This document shows, in pieces, positions 8,048 through 18,566 of a stretch of 45,002 nt of DNA. The stretch is from a virus. The stretch spans positions 1 to 45,002 of IMG/VR virus record IMGVR_UViG_3300025168_000162; one strand, 5' to 3'. Position 1 is the first letter of the stretch; each line of letters starts with the position of its first letter. The position numbers and the translations under genes are program-made. The notes under the pieces are model-generated. The model did no database searches and was not told the DNA's origin. It worked only from the letters and a program-made list of their open reading frames with translations.

Positions 8048-8990
8048 TGTGTCTCATTTGGAAAGCAAGAGCATCTACGTAGTTGTCCATTGCGCTTCCA
8101 TTTGAAATTCTTTGGTTAGTTGTTTCTTCGATTAATTCTACAGGCTCATTAATTGGAGCAGTTGAAGTGAAGTATGATTCTCTGATGTTTGCGAGCTTAT
8201 CGCTAAATATCTGTGGTGACTCAAAAGCAACATTTTCTGCTAGTACTGCGAATTTTTCAACTTCAGTATCAGCTAGATCCGATGCATAGTGAGTAAAGAT
8301 CTGTTCTTTTGCAGATTCATTTAGCTGTGTTCTCATGCCAACATTAAAATCGATTTGCTCATTAAGTTCTGATTGAAGTTGTTCATTGGCTTCGAACAAT
8401 TCATCAAGAACATCATAACGCTCATCGGGAATGTTAACATAGTGTGCTTCAAAGAGACCCTTGAGTCCCTTAATGAAGGATTCTGCAACATCAGTCTTGA
8501 TGCCACGATCAACAGCAAGTTCATTCTTCTGCATCCACTCTTCAACAACATAGGTGAGGTATTCGTCGAGCTTTTCAGCAAGATTACCGACTACTTCTTC
8601 TAGTTGTTCAGATAGAAGCTGACGATATGATTCGTCAAGCTGTTCTGCAACTTGGTTGATTTTGGTGTTTACAGCAGCCTCAAAAATTGTGCCTGCTTTA
8701 GACATGAACTCTTCTGAGAGTTCCTGACCATCAAACATTGCACTGAGGTGCTCTGCAACTTCTTCTGCACCCATGGTGGGGACATATACGGTAGCGGGGT
8801 CATATGCTAATCCCTTTGCTCCAACTGAAGCCTGATTAGCTTGTGCTACACCGTCAGGGATTACGTCAGTACCGGCGGTCATATCACCCTTGCCAGAGGC
8901 ATCGTGAGAGCCTCTACCAGAGGTATCGTAATCTTCTGAACCGTAGTTTTCTACATTTTCTGTAAGTTCTTTGTTAGTTTCTTCTGGCAT
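8043..8990 (-). CDS. 22: Prohead scaffold (core) protein gp22
   Basis: gp22 forms the internal core around which the prohead shell assembles and is later digested by gp21. The 315-residue protein is acidic and largely helical: long Glu-, Gln- and Leu-rich stretches (for example QLLSEQLEEVVGNLAEKLDE) follow a glycine- and serine-rich N-terminus. It sits between the protease and the capsid gene exactly as in T4 (269 residues there). The AAGGAG ribosome binding site is eight bases from the ATG, and an exact late promoter precedes it. The call rests on composition and synteny, not on a motif. Confidence 0.88.
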   Translation of the reverse strand: MPEETNKELTENVENYGSEDYDTSGRGSHDASGKGDMTAGTDVIPDGVAQANQASVGAKGLAYDPATVYVPTMGAEEVAEHLSAMFDGQELSEEFMSKAGTIFEAAVNTKINQVAEQLDESYRQLLSEQLEEVVGNLAEKLDEYLTYVVEEWMQKNELAVDRGIKTDVAESFIKGLKGLFEAHYVNIPDERYDVLDELFEANEQLQSELNEQIDFNVGMRTQLNESAKEQIFTHYASDLADTEVEKFAVLAENVAFESPQIFSDKLANIRESYFTSTAPINEPVELIEETTNQRISNGSAMDNYVDALAFQMRHK

Positions 8991-9018
8991 TGAAAGCTCT
9001 CCTTAAGCCTATTCTTCC

Positions 9019-9026
9019 TATTTATA
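9019..9026 (-). promoter_or_regulatory. Late promoter TATAAATA of gp22
   Basis: An exact TATAAATA on the minus strand lies 28 bases upstream of the gp22 ATG. The expected start is about 9013, leaving a leader of about 22 bases that includes AAGGAG. It sits in the gp21-gp22 gap and would drive gp22 and then gp23. Confidence 0.75.
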
Positions 9027-9030
9027 CAAG

Positions 9031-9672
9031 TTATAATTTAGAGATGAAATCTTTGAACGCATTCAAAGTTGTCTCTTCTAGTTTTTTACGTGATGCTTTT
9101 TTGATTCTTTGTTCGTACTGAGCAATTTCTTGCTCACGGAGTAAACCATTGTCCCATACCCACTCTTTACCTTCTAATATACCATTGACAAATGCATCAG
9201 GTGCAGAGGGATCTGCAACAATATCCACAGCAGAAAGAATGAAATCATTCTGTACTTCGTTTAGTCCACCCGTTTTCTTAAGAGATCCCATACCTCTAGA
9301 TGATACTCCTAATCGAGCACCTTCTTCGATGAGATTCTTTACAATCTTACCCATTGGGGTATCAAGAACCTTTGCTTTTCCCATAAAGTTATTCCCATCA
9401 CATCGAAGTTCTTTGATTATATGGGAAACTTTGTCAAGATTAACAGTTGGTCCTGACGGGTGATTTAATTCACCCATGGCACGATTCTGCGTTACATATT
9501 CTGTAATGTACTTTTCAATTGCAGGATTGATATGTTCCATGGGATAAATTCGACCATTGCGATTTTTTTGCTCGGCCTGCATAAAGATGCCTTCAATGTA
9601 ATACTCTTTGGTATCATTTTTCTTTTCAATAAGACATTCAACATCTTCTGTCATTTCTGTGATAAGTTTCAT
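9031..9672 (-). CDS. 21: Prohead core protease gp21
   Basis: This serine protease matures the prohead by cutting gp22, gp23 and other core proteins. At 213 residues it matches T4 gp21 (212). Visible catalytic candidates are His71 in GELNHPSG, Ser124/125 in GVSSRGMGS and an Asp in SAVDIVADPSAPDA (150 or 154), the herpesvirus-assemblin-like pattern of this family. NRNGRIYP near residue 38 is also typical. It lies between the two small core genes and gp22. An upstream AAAGGT is the likely ribosome binding site. Confidence 0.95.
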   Translation of the reverse strand: MKLITEMTEDVECLIEKKNDTKEYYIEGIFMQAEQKNRNGRIYPMEHINPAIEKYITEYVTQNRAMGELNHPSGPTVNLDKVSHIIKELRCDGNNFMGKAKVLDTPMGKIVKNLIEEGARLGVSSRGMGSLKKTGGLNEVQNDFILSAVDIVADPSAPDAFVNGILEGKEWVWDNGLLREQEIAQYEQRIKKASRKKLEETTLNAFKDFISKL

Positions 9673-9690
9673 CTTTATGCTTACCTTTCT

Positions 9691-9870
9691 TTAGTTTTCT
9701 TCGTCTGATTGTTCAATTTCATCAGCAACGAACATATCAGGAGCAACTTCCTTGTATTGTTCTTTTAATGAATTTGAAAGAATATCATTTAAGTAAATCT
9801 CTGTTGTCTTTTTTGCATCAATGAGATTCTCATCGAGAATGTGCTTAATTATATCTAAACTGTGTGACAT
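9691..9870 (-). CDS. Small acidic prohead core-like protein (59 aa)
   Basis: This gene encodes 59 residues beginning MSHSLDIIKHILDENLIDAK and ending DEIEQSDEEN. It is acidic and predicted helical, and lies between the 136-residue gene and gp21, where T4 has the core proteins gp67 and gp68. Its ATG at 9870 overlaps the upstream stop (TAATG), and AAGGAAGG lies about eight bases before it, so it is surely translated. A gp67 (prohead core PIP) relationship is plausible from size, charge and position, but no diagnostic motif is seen. Confidence 0.7.
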   Translation of the reverse strand: MSHSLDIIKHILDENLIDAKKTTEIYLNDILSNSLKEQYKEVAPDMFVADEIEQSDEEN

Positions 9871-10280
9871 TAGTGTGCCTTCCTTTTATATTTGGAACAA
9901 AAAACGACGGTTTCCGTAAAGCCTATTTGTGAGGAAATTAGATTTTCAATTATTGAAATCTGATTATTCTCGTTTAATCTATCAAAAGTCAAAAGAACAT
10001 TTTCACTATCCGTTGGTGTGAGAATCACCTCAGAGGCGTCCTCAAGGACTAATGAAATATTACTCTTTTGCTTTATGCTTTCTCGCAATACATCGATTAC
10101 TTGCCTACTTATTTCTCTATTATTTAGAGATTTTTTGTTTTCAAAAACTGACTCCACACACCGCAGAATGTGATCTAATTTACAATCAGCAGCTTTTTGT
10201 TCAATGATACGTCCGACGCTTTCTTTGAACTGGTCGTGCTCTCCATTCATGAAATGTGTGATTGCAGTTTTGCCTATCAT
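9870..10280 (-). CDS. Putative prohead core protein between portal and protease (136 aa)
   Basis: The 136-residue protein (MIGKTAITHFMNGEHDQFKE...) sits directly after the portal gene, overlapping it by four bases, and before the 59-residue core-like gene. T4 has gp67 and gp68 here; gp68 is 141 residues. It looks helical in its first half and beta-rich in the middle (ISLVLEDASEVILTP). I see no catalytic motif. A gp68-type core or scaffold role is inferred from position and size only. Confidence 0.6.
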   Translation of the reverse strand: MIGKTAITHFMNGEHDQFKESVGRIIEQKAADCKLDHILRCVESVFENKKSLNNREISRQVIDVLRESIKQKSNISLVLEDASEVILTPTDSENVLLTFDRLNENNQISIIENLISSQIGFTETVVFCSKYKRKAH

Positions 10281-11818
10281 CCTTGAATTTCCTCTGGGGG
10301 TAACATGCTTTGTTGCGGCTGTTGTGCCAATTCTACTTGTATTTCGTTGTCCATCTTGATTATCTCTTCATCAGACATACGAAGAATATTCTTTTTTACA
10401 TAATTATTCGAAAAATAAGTTCCGATTAGGGGCTGAATACTATTTAGCATCTGAAGCCTATTAGTTAATATTTCACTTTCTTTTAACTCTGTGAAATACG
10501 AATCTCGATTATATTCGAGTTCTATCGATGGACTAATTTCATTCCAATCTTCTTCTGTTAGAATGCCTTTTAGTATGCACTGAACTCGTAGTATGGAAAG
10601 GAAGATGTGACCAAAGCGAGATCTAAGTCTTTCGATATACTTATAAAATTTAACTTCATCACGAGTAATTTCAGCAGCTCTTCCCATATTAAATCCATCT
10701 TGGGGAAGCATTCGTGTTACCGGAACATTTAGAGCACTGTATACTTTTCGGAGAAGGTATTCTACATCATCCATCTGACCGAGGTTCTGCCCACCAGACA
10801 GCGTGCTAATTTCTGTACCTCTACCGCCCTCTCTTCTAGGAAGCCAGTAGTCTTCTAGCATAGACATATGATTTTTACTATCCTGAATTTGACCTGTACC
10901 CTGATCATAAATCATTTTAGTTCTGTAGCGTTGCATGATTTCGCGAAGATATTGTTCGGCTTTTTGTTTTGGTAGATTACCTACATCAATGTAGAAGATT
11001 CTTCTTTCTGGAGCACGAGAAATTCTGTACACCACAACAGCATCTTCAATTTGACGAAGCATGTTTACAGGACGAATTGCTTTTTGTAAGTACCCCACAA
11101 CACGTTTAGAATTTGCGTCAACTAACCCAGAGTTTGCATATGCAACAGAGTCATTCGTTATTTTAATTCCTGTTGATGTGGTTTGATAAGAAGAATCTTT
11201 TTCTGTATCCGTATATACGTAATATTCTTCTATACCAGAAATTAGTGGATATGCTATATTAGATCCACCCATTGTTTTTTTATCTTTTATGATTTTACGA
11301 ACACGTTTAATTTTTGTGGGATCGATTGGTCGTAATTCTGTAATACCCTTCATTGGATTCTCATTATCAATAATGATGTGGTAAAAGAGTTTAGAATCTA
11401 CGTACCATCTTCTAAAGATTTCATATGCTTTTTTATGAAAATCAAGAAGACGCAGAACATAATCAAATTCGGCATATATTTTATTTTTGATATTCTCAGA
11501 TAGATCTACGTTATCCAGCCCTAATTTTATGGGTTTTCTATCCGATCCCATAACAATAGAGTCATTACATATATCTTCAATTGCATTATCCACTTCTGGG
11601 TATAGAGCAATTCCTCTGTACTGCTGAATTAGAGCATTTTCATCTCGAACCGCACCGCTGAAATCAACATATGTTCCAAGAATTCCACCTGTTTCATATG
11701 CATATGAGCCATCATATTCGTCAGGAACTATCGCAGTTTTTTGACTGTCACTGATAGGCTGAACTGTTTCCCCATCGGGCGTTCTTCCAATTGTAAAACC
11801 AAATAAATTCATTGCCAT
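10277..11818 (-). CDS. 20: Portal vertex protein gp20
   Basis: gp20 forms the dodecameric portal through which DNA enters and leaves the head. The 513 residues (T4 524) show the conserved T4-portal segments GIALYPEVDNAIEDICND near residue 67, RRIFYIDVGNLPKQKAEQYL near 260, MLEDYWLPRREGGRGTEIS near 320 and LNVPVTRMLPQDGFNMGRAAEITRDE near 368. It lies between gp19 and the core-protein genes in T4 order. GGAG stands eleven bases before the first ATG at 11818; an in-frame ATG two codons later is an alternative start. Confidence 0.97.
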   Translation of the reverse strand: MAMNLFGFTIGRTPDGETVQPISDSQKTAIVPDEYDGSYAYETGGILGTYVDFSGAVRDENALIQQYRGIALYPEVDNAIEDICNDSIVMGSDRKPIKLGLDNVDLSENIKNKIYAEFDYVLRLLDFHKKAYEIFRRWYVDSKLFYHIIIDNENPMKGITELRPIDPTKIKRVRKIIKDKKTMGGSNIAYPLISGIEEYYVYTDTEKDSSYQTTSTGIKITNDSVAYANSGLVDANSKRVVGYLQKAIRPVNMLRQIEDAVVVYRISRAPERRIFYIDVGNLPKQKAEQYLREIMQRYRTKMIYDQGTGQIQDSKNHMSMLEDYWLPRREGGRGTEISTLSGGQNLGQMDDVEYLLRKVYSALNVPVTRMLPQDGFNMGRAAEITRDEVKFYKYIERLRSRFGHIFLSILRVQCILKGILTEEDWNEISPSIELEYNRDSYFTELKESEILTNRLQMLNSIQPLIGTYFSNNYVKKNILRMSDEEIIKMDNEIQVELAQQPQQSMLPPEEIQG

Positions 11819-11837
11819 GATTTGTTATACTCCATAA

Positions 11838-12371
11838 TTAATAATTTATCCCTTTAACTTCTGCCCATTGGTACTCGACAGTAACGGTAAATTCTACTAA
11901 AGTATCTATAGTGTTCGCATCAAGAGATATTGGACCAACAACTGTTGGCCAACAAGAAACCAACTTTACTTCCTTGATTACATTACCTTCAGCATCAGTT
12001 TGCTGAACCTTCCAATCTGCGGTCCAAGAACCAAAGTTATCGTTTGTGGTATTCTCTCTATAGTCATTTATAGTGTTACTCCACTCATTAAAATCATTCC
12101 ATAGTGATTTATTTGGTCCATTATTTTGGTCCAATACTCTAAATGTCCATGGGAAAAATACTCTATCGCCAGGATATTTTAATATTCTTCCTCTATATGG
12201 AATTCTAATTGGATTTATTTGACTTGGTGGTAAACTAACAGAACGAACAAAGAATCGATTTAGATCTGTCTCACTACTTGTATTATTGGGAAATGACATC
12301 TCAACGCTATAGCGATGAGATCTATTGCCCCCGTTAAATTGATCAATAAAGTCATTTAAATTATTTGACAT
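11838..12371 (-). CDS. 19: Tail tube protein gp19
   Basis: The 177-residue protein occupies the gp19 position between the sheath and the portal. It has the tube fold pattern: HRYSVEMSFPN at the start, RSVSLPPSQINPIRIPYRG in the middle, VFFPWTFRVL, and a C-terminal VEFTVTVEYQWAEV strand typical of tube proteins. T4 gp19 is 163 residues. It would polymerise as the inner tube around the tape measure. Two other proteins in the window share the fold (5966-6463 and 30477-31016); synteny makes this one the main tube subunit. Confidence 0.88.
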   Translation of the reverse strand: MSNNLNDFIDQFNGGNRSHRYSVEMSFPNNTSSETDLNRFFVRSVSLPPSQINPIRIPYRGRILKYPGDRVFFPWTFRVLDQNNGPNKSLWNDFNEWSNTINDYRENTTNDNFGSWTADWKVQQTDAEGNVIKEVKLVSCWPTVVGPISLDANTIDTLVEFTVTVEYQWAEVKGINY

Positions 12372-12379
12372 TTATTTTC

Positions 12380-13714
12380 CTAATAGGCACTACTAGTTCC
12401 TGTGTTTGTTGATCCTGAGTCGGTTGATCCTGATGATGAACTTGATGAACCCGCATCATTGCTCTCCTGACTTCCACCAGAGATAATCTGGTTACCAGAT
12501 TTGTTTGTAAACCTAAGAAGTATATTTTGTACACTTTTTGCCGGTTTAATGTATACGTCTGCAACAAACTGATTTGAGTCAATAATTGACTGGGGATTGT
12601 TTGTATCATCACATACAATACTGTAATCAACTACTCCACCGGCACCCTGTATTGATCTCAATATGGGTGATACCGAATTTATAAATGCCGCTCTACTAGA
12701 ATTATTGTTGATTTCAAACAAAAATCTTCTAGCACTATTTCCAATTATATCTTGTAGATAAAGGAATAGTCGTGTGACATTCACATAAGTAAAGTTTGCA
12801 TGTTCTCCGTCAGATTTTCGTGTTTTATCACCGAACAAAAATGTTCCTTCTCCGGGAAATACTCTAATAGGATTGATTCTATTGTCATATAGGAAGTTTG
12901 CATCAGTTTCACTAACAGTATAACCCATTCGAACTGCATCTAAAATTCTTCCTCTATTGAATCCTGCGGGAGAAAACCATGGTCGTGACGATGCTTCTGT
13001 TCTTGCAAAACACCCAGCAACATCGGGAGAAATTAACGTGGTTTTTAGTGCGGGTGAGTTTTCATCAAACGAGTTATTTGATTTTAAGTGAACTTTTTCA
13101 CCAGCAACGTAAAATGTATTTTTATTTCCAATCGTATCAAGAGGAAAGGCATCAATATTGCTAGAATCGCCACCGATACTCTCGTTTACACCCACATTAC
13201 AAATTGCTATGGTGTCGCTGCGAGCATTATCTGCATATCCAGAAGGGAGATTGTTAACTCCAACAATTCCCATTAATTTATCATTAACATCTTCATCTAT
13301 TTCAGCACCAAAAACACAATCAATATTGATTGATGGATTTTTTAATGTTTCATATCCATTCACAGTGTTACTTTGTGATCCTGTTGCACCGATACAAATT
13401 TTACCACCGTATCGGAGATAGTTGTGCACACACCACCATTCATTGTACCATGGTTCCTGTGCTCCGTTGGGCCAGTTTCCTGTGCTTGCATCTTCACCAT
13501 CTACTGGATACTCAACTGGATAGAACCCAGATAGTTTAGCATACCAGTTATTAACTCCCTGAACTTCCATATATCCGACTTCACGTTCTTGTGTTGTTCC
13601 GAGTGCAAGAAGAAGTCCGTTCTCACTAGGAAATCCAGCTTTAAATTCGCTGGCTGTTTCTGTAGTGGGTACTACGAATCCCTCGGTGTTGAGATCTACT
13701 GTGATATCTGCCAT
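12380..13714 (-). CDS. 18: Tail sheath protein gp18
   Basis: The contractile sheath subunit of 444 residues is shorter than T4 gp18 (659) and probably lacks some of the outer protrusion domains. Seen: the N-terminal strand GFVVPTTETASEF, the central FNRGRILDAVRMGYTVSETDANFLYDNRINPIRVFPGEG segment broken across about 245-283, and the C-terminal core domain with RLFLYLQDIIGNSARRFLFEINN. The extreme C-terminus is a Ser/Gly/Asn-rich tail of about 30 residues, unusual because this end packs in the inner sheath wall. An exact late promoter precedes the gene; TAGGGAAAA is the likely ribosome binding site. Confidence 0.95.
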   Translation of the reverse strand: MADITVDLNTEGFVVPTTETASEFKAGFPSENGLLLALGTTQEREVGYMEVQGVNNWYAKLSGFYPVEYPVDGEDASTGNWPNGAQEPWYNEWWCVHNYLRYGGKICIGATGSQSNTVNGYETLKNPSINIDCVFGAEIDEDVNDKLMGIVGVNNLPSGYADNARSDTIAICNVGVNESIGGDSSNIDAFPLDTIGNKNTFYVAGEKVHLKSNNSFDENSPALKTTLISPDVAGCFARTEASSRPWFSPAGFNRGRILDAVRMGYTVSETDANFLYDNRINPIRVFPGEGTFLFGDKTRKSDGEHANFTYVNVTRLFLYLQDIIGNSARRFLFEINNNSSRAAFINSVSPILRSIQGAGGVVDYSIVCDDTNNPQSIIDSNQFVADVYIKPAKSVQNILLRFTNKSGNQIISGGSQESNDAGSSSSSSGSTDSGSTNTGTSSAY

Positions 13715-13750
13715 TGTGTTTTCCCTACGGAGAAGATATTTTATCTAAGT

Positions 13751-15908
<2,158 letters not shown>

Positions 15909-15910
15909 AT

Positions 15911-16741
15911 TTACCCCCCATAATTACCATGGAAAAATGTTTCATTTTCTACTAATCCATTTGGCATGTAATATGTAATACCATTAAATTCGTGTTCGTG
16001 ATACCCAGATGTTGGACTTTCTTCAATAGCAGCCTGTGATGTTCTATAGAGTGGGTAATATCCATTGATAGCAAGAGGTTCTTCTACAACCTCTTCTTCG
16101 TTAATAAAAAACGAATTTGATGTATCATCAATTACTGGCGACTTTCTTTCTTCTCCGTACACGTATGATTTTGCAATAAAACTAAATGTAGTTGTTACCA
16201 GTCGCTTGTCTAAGAAACTTCCCTCATATAGTTCCGACATACCAGTACTAGTAAGAATAATAGGCACATTTACTTTTTTGTTTAGCTGATTAAAGTTCAT
16301 ACTAATAATAAACTCAGGGGAAAATATAGAAGCAATTTGTTCGACAATTTGTAAATTCTCATCAATTGTTCGTGTAAATGCATAGAGTCCAAAATTAACC
16401 AAGTAGGGAACTTCTGCATAATTAAATGTTGAGTTCTGATCATCTACATTTTCTTTTGTTATTCTTAATTTATTTGCTCTTCTTGTTGGATCATAGTTCA
16501 TACCCAACATTTCAAATCCCAGTCTAGGTAAAGTAATTTCAGTTCTAACGTCATCTGAAATTGTACTAACTTCTTGAATTCTTCTAATGAATTTCTCTTT
16601 TGGGCTATATGTTAATGGAATTCTATTTTTTTCTACAAGATTACCATTGTCATCATACTTACCAACGTAAATATCATTAAATAAAGTTCCAAACCCAACA
16701 ACCAGTTTTCGTAATGCTTCGTTGCTAAAATAATTAAACAT
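15911..16741 (-). CDS. 15: Tail terminator gp15
   Basis: gp15 closes the tail tube and sheath and joins the tail to the neck. The 276 residues (T4 272) closely follow the T4 pattern: MFNYFSNEALRKLVVGFGTL, IPLTYSPKEKFIRRIQE, EITLPRLGFEMLGMNYDP, and later IVEQIASIFSPEFIISMN, equivalent to the T4 IVEQILPYFQPHFNTTM. Its ATG overlaps the gp14 stop by one base and it ends two bases before gp16. Confidence 0.95.
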   Translation of the reverse strand: MFNYFSNEALRKLVVGFGTLFNDIYVGKYDDNGNLVEKNRIPLTYSPKEKFIRRIQEVSTISDDVRTEITLPRLGFEMLGMNYDPTRRANKLRITKENVDDQNSTFNYAEVPYLVNFGLYAFTRTIDENLQIVEQIASIFSPEFIISMNFNQLNKKVNVPIILTSTGMSELYEGSFLDKRLVTTTFSFIAKSYVYGEERKSPVIDDTSNSFFINEEEVVEEPLAINGYYPLYRTSQAAIEESPTSGYHEHEFNGITYYMPNGLVENETFFHGNYGG

Positions 16742-17712
16742 CAGAAATCACCTTCCGAAAATGGATCTTTATCACTAAAATCGATTAAATCATTTTCTTG
16801 TATTTCTAAATTAATTTCCTCATTGTCACCCTGCAATTCATCTGATACAGTATTAATTTGACTAAAGAAGTCGGCATCTTTCTGTGGAACAGTGTCTATT
16901 TGTTTCATAAATCTTTCTGCATTACTAGAATTGCCTTTAATAACTTGATTTACTATTTCAATTCCTCCCTGAGTAAATTCGAAGGTTCCGTTGATATTAC
17001 CTAGAGTTAATTCTAATGTTTCTGGGTTCCAATCAATAACTTCAGCAGATGCAGTTGCATTACCAAATATAGCCTCATTTCCAATAACGTCCTTAACTTG
17101 GTATACAACTTCTCCCTTATAAAACTCGTCAACAGTTCCATCAGTTCCGCTCCACGGACCAACCTGAATAACTTGTGCTTGTTCTTTCCTTGCAGCCTCG
17201 AAGCACTCATCTATATCGCATATTCCAGTAGAAAAGTCTTCATTGTTGTATGTAAATGTTTCCGTAAAGATAACATATGAATATAATGCTCCCAATTGGT
17301 AAAGGGGATCCTCATGCTCTACAAATGTAATTTCAAATAATGTTCCTGATAAAGCATAGTAAATTAAATCTCCTTCGCGTGGACGATCAATTATAGAATC
17401 TCGTTTTGTAACTTCCTGCATAAATGTTCTTCTGGCAATTCTAAATGATGCTCGATCTTTAACATCAATTCCGAATTTGCCAATAATGTCACCCTCACCA
17501 CCAAATGCTTGTGCATCTTCATGATATACATCAATTAAATATGCTGAATCAAACGATGCTGTTGCATCTTCACCTAAAATTATATCTTGATTATTCAGAG
17601 TTCTTGGAATGTAATATACATCCCTACCCATAGCTCTTATTGTTTCCACGTTAAGATCTTCGAGTAATTTTTGTTCTCGTTGACTATCTCGAATGTATGG
17701 ATTTCTAGGCAT
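16741..17712 (-). CDS. 14: Neck protein gp14
   Basis: gp14 forms the neck ring with gp13 below the portal. The protein is 323 residues (T4 256), so it has an extended, acidic C-terminal region ending DLIDFSDKDPFSEGDF. The N-terminal VETIRAMGRDVYYIPRTL is characteristic of T4-type gp14, followed by a beta-rich domain (REGDLIYYALSGTLFEITFVE). It lies between gp13 and gp15 with one-base spacing or overlap on either side. Confidence 0.92.
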   Translation of the reverse strand: MPRNPYIRDSQREQKLLEDLNVETIRAMGRDVYYIPRTLNNQDIILGEDATASFDSAYLIDVYHEDAQAFGGEGDIIGKFGIDVKDRASFRIARRTFMQEVTKRDSIIDRPREGDLIYYALSGTLFEITFVEHEDPLYQLGALYSYVIFTETFTYNNEDFSTGICDIDECFEAARKEQAQVIQVGPWSGTDGTVDEFYKGEVVYQVKDVIGNEAIFGNATASAEVIDWNPETLELTLGNINGTFEFTQGGIEIVNQVIKGNSSNAERFMKQIDTVPQKDADFFSQINTVSDELQGDNEEINLEIQENDLIDFSDKDPFSEGDF

Positions 17713-17713
17713 A

Positions 17714-18526
17714 TTATCCCGTTATAAAGTTAACTGGTAGTTCGTATTCGGATTGAATTTTTTGCTCTATTTGAGCAACTTCAGCAAGAGCTTCTTGATA
17801 AAGTTGACCTCCTCTAAGAGTAACACCACCCGGCAACTGAACACCATCGAATTTGGATAGATTTGATCCCCACTGCCTCTTAATCAACGCAGTGACATAT
17901 TCCTTCAGATAACGATCATTGAAGATTTTTGGAAAATCTGTTGGATTTAATGCGGCATATCCTTCAATAACAATAAACTGACCCGGTGTTAATTCTTTGG
18001 TAAGATCAGCATCCATTATCAATCTATCTGTAACTTTACTGAAATGTATAATATGCTCCGGATTGAAGAATTCTTCCACCATATTGATGTATCGCATCGT
18101 ACTGGAGAATTGTGATAAACCCATTGAACTATTATATCCGAGACCCCGGTTAAGTCCGAAATAATCCGTAAGAGCAAGTTGATACCGAATATCAAACATA
18201 TTTTGGTTTGCTAGAGATCCCATCCGAAACACTCGTGTGATTGATAAAATATCTGAGCCGGTTGGACTCGCAGAACCAGTAAATCCCATTGCAAGTGGAA
18301 TATTTTTAGTATCAATATACTGATTGTTTATGTCATCATCACTTACCTGATATGCAAAAATGCATCGTTCTACACCATCAAAGTGTCGTTCGGCAAAATA
18401 TTCTAGTGCATCATCCAATCGTTCCTCTGCTTGAGCATAATCTACATTGATATCAATTACAGGCGAACCTAAACGTCTCAGCGCATAATCTATTAATGTT
18501 TCTCTGGAAGTTGGTCTTCTTGTCAT
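17714..18526 (-). CDS. 13: Neck protein gp13
   Basis: This head-completion and neck protein has 270 residues (T4 309). It starts MTRRPTSRETLIDYALRRLG, followed by VDYAQAEERLDDALEYFAER, a strongly conserved T4-type gp13 segment, and it has QWGSNLSKFDGVQLPGGV near 217. It is the first gene of the neck-terminase-head block. A ribosome binding site GAGGTG lies just before the ATG and forms the right arm of a hairpin whose loop contains a late promoter, suggesting promoter-specific translation control. Confidence 0.95.
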   Translation of the reverse strand: MTRRPTSRETLIDYALRRLGSPVIDINVDYAQAEERLDDALEYFAERHFDGVERCIFAYQVSDDDINNQYIDTKNIPLAMGFTGSASPTGSDILSITRVFRMGSLANQNMFDIRYQLALTDYFGLNRGLGYNSSMGLSQFSSTMRYINMVEEFFNPEHIIHFSKVTDRLIMDADLTKELTPGQFIVIEGYAALNPTDFPKIFNDRYLKEYVTALIKRQWGSNLSKFDGVQLPGGVTLRGGQLYQEALAEVAQIEQKIQSEYELPVNFITG

Positions 18527-18529
18527 CTT

Positions 18530-18562
18530 ACACCTCGTATATATTTATAGGAAACGAGATGT
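18530..18562 (-). promoter_or_regulatory. Hairpin hiding the gp13 ribosome binding site in read-through mRNA
   Basis: On the minus strand ACATCTCG (18555-18562) can pair with CGAGGTGT (18530-18537), eight pairs including one G-U, enclosing a 17-base loop. The right arm contains the GAGGTG ribosome binding site of gp13. The loop contains the late promoter, so only mRNA from upstream genes would carry both arms. This is the architecture described for T4 gene e. Confidence 0.6.
18542..18549 (-). promoter_or_regulatory. Late promoter TATAAATA of the gp13 operon
   Basis: An exact TATAAATA stands 15 bases before the gp13 ATG. The predicted start near 18536 falls inside the right arm of the surrounding hairpin, so late mRNA would keep the GAGGTG ribosome binding site but lack the sequence that masks it. 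Confidence 0.75.
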
Positions 18563-18566
18563 GCAA

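Noticed and set aside
12361-12630. Second minus-strand frame at the end of gp18
   Set aside because: It is a frame shadow of the sheath C-terminus; no ribosome binding site and improbable composition.
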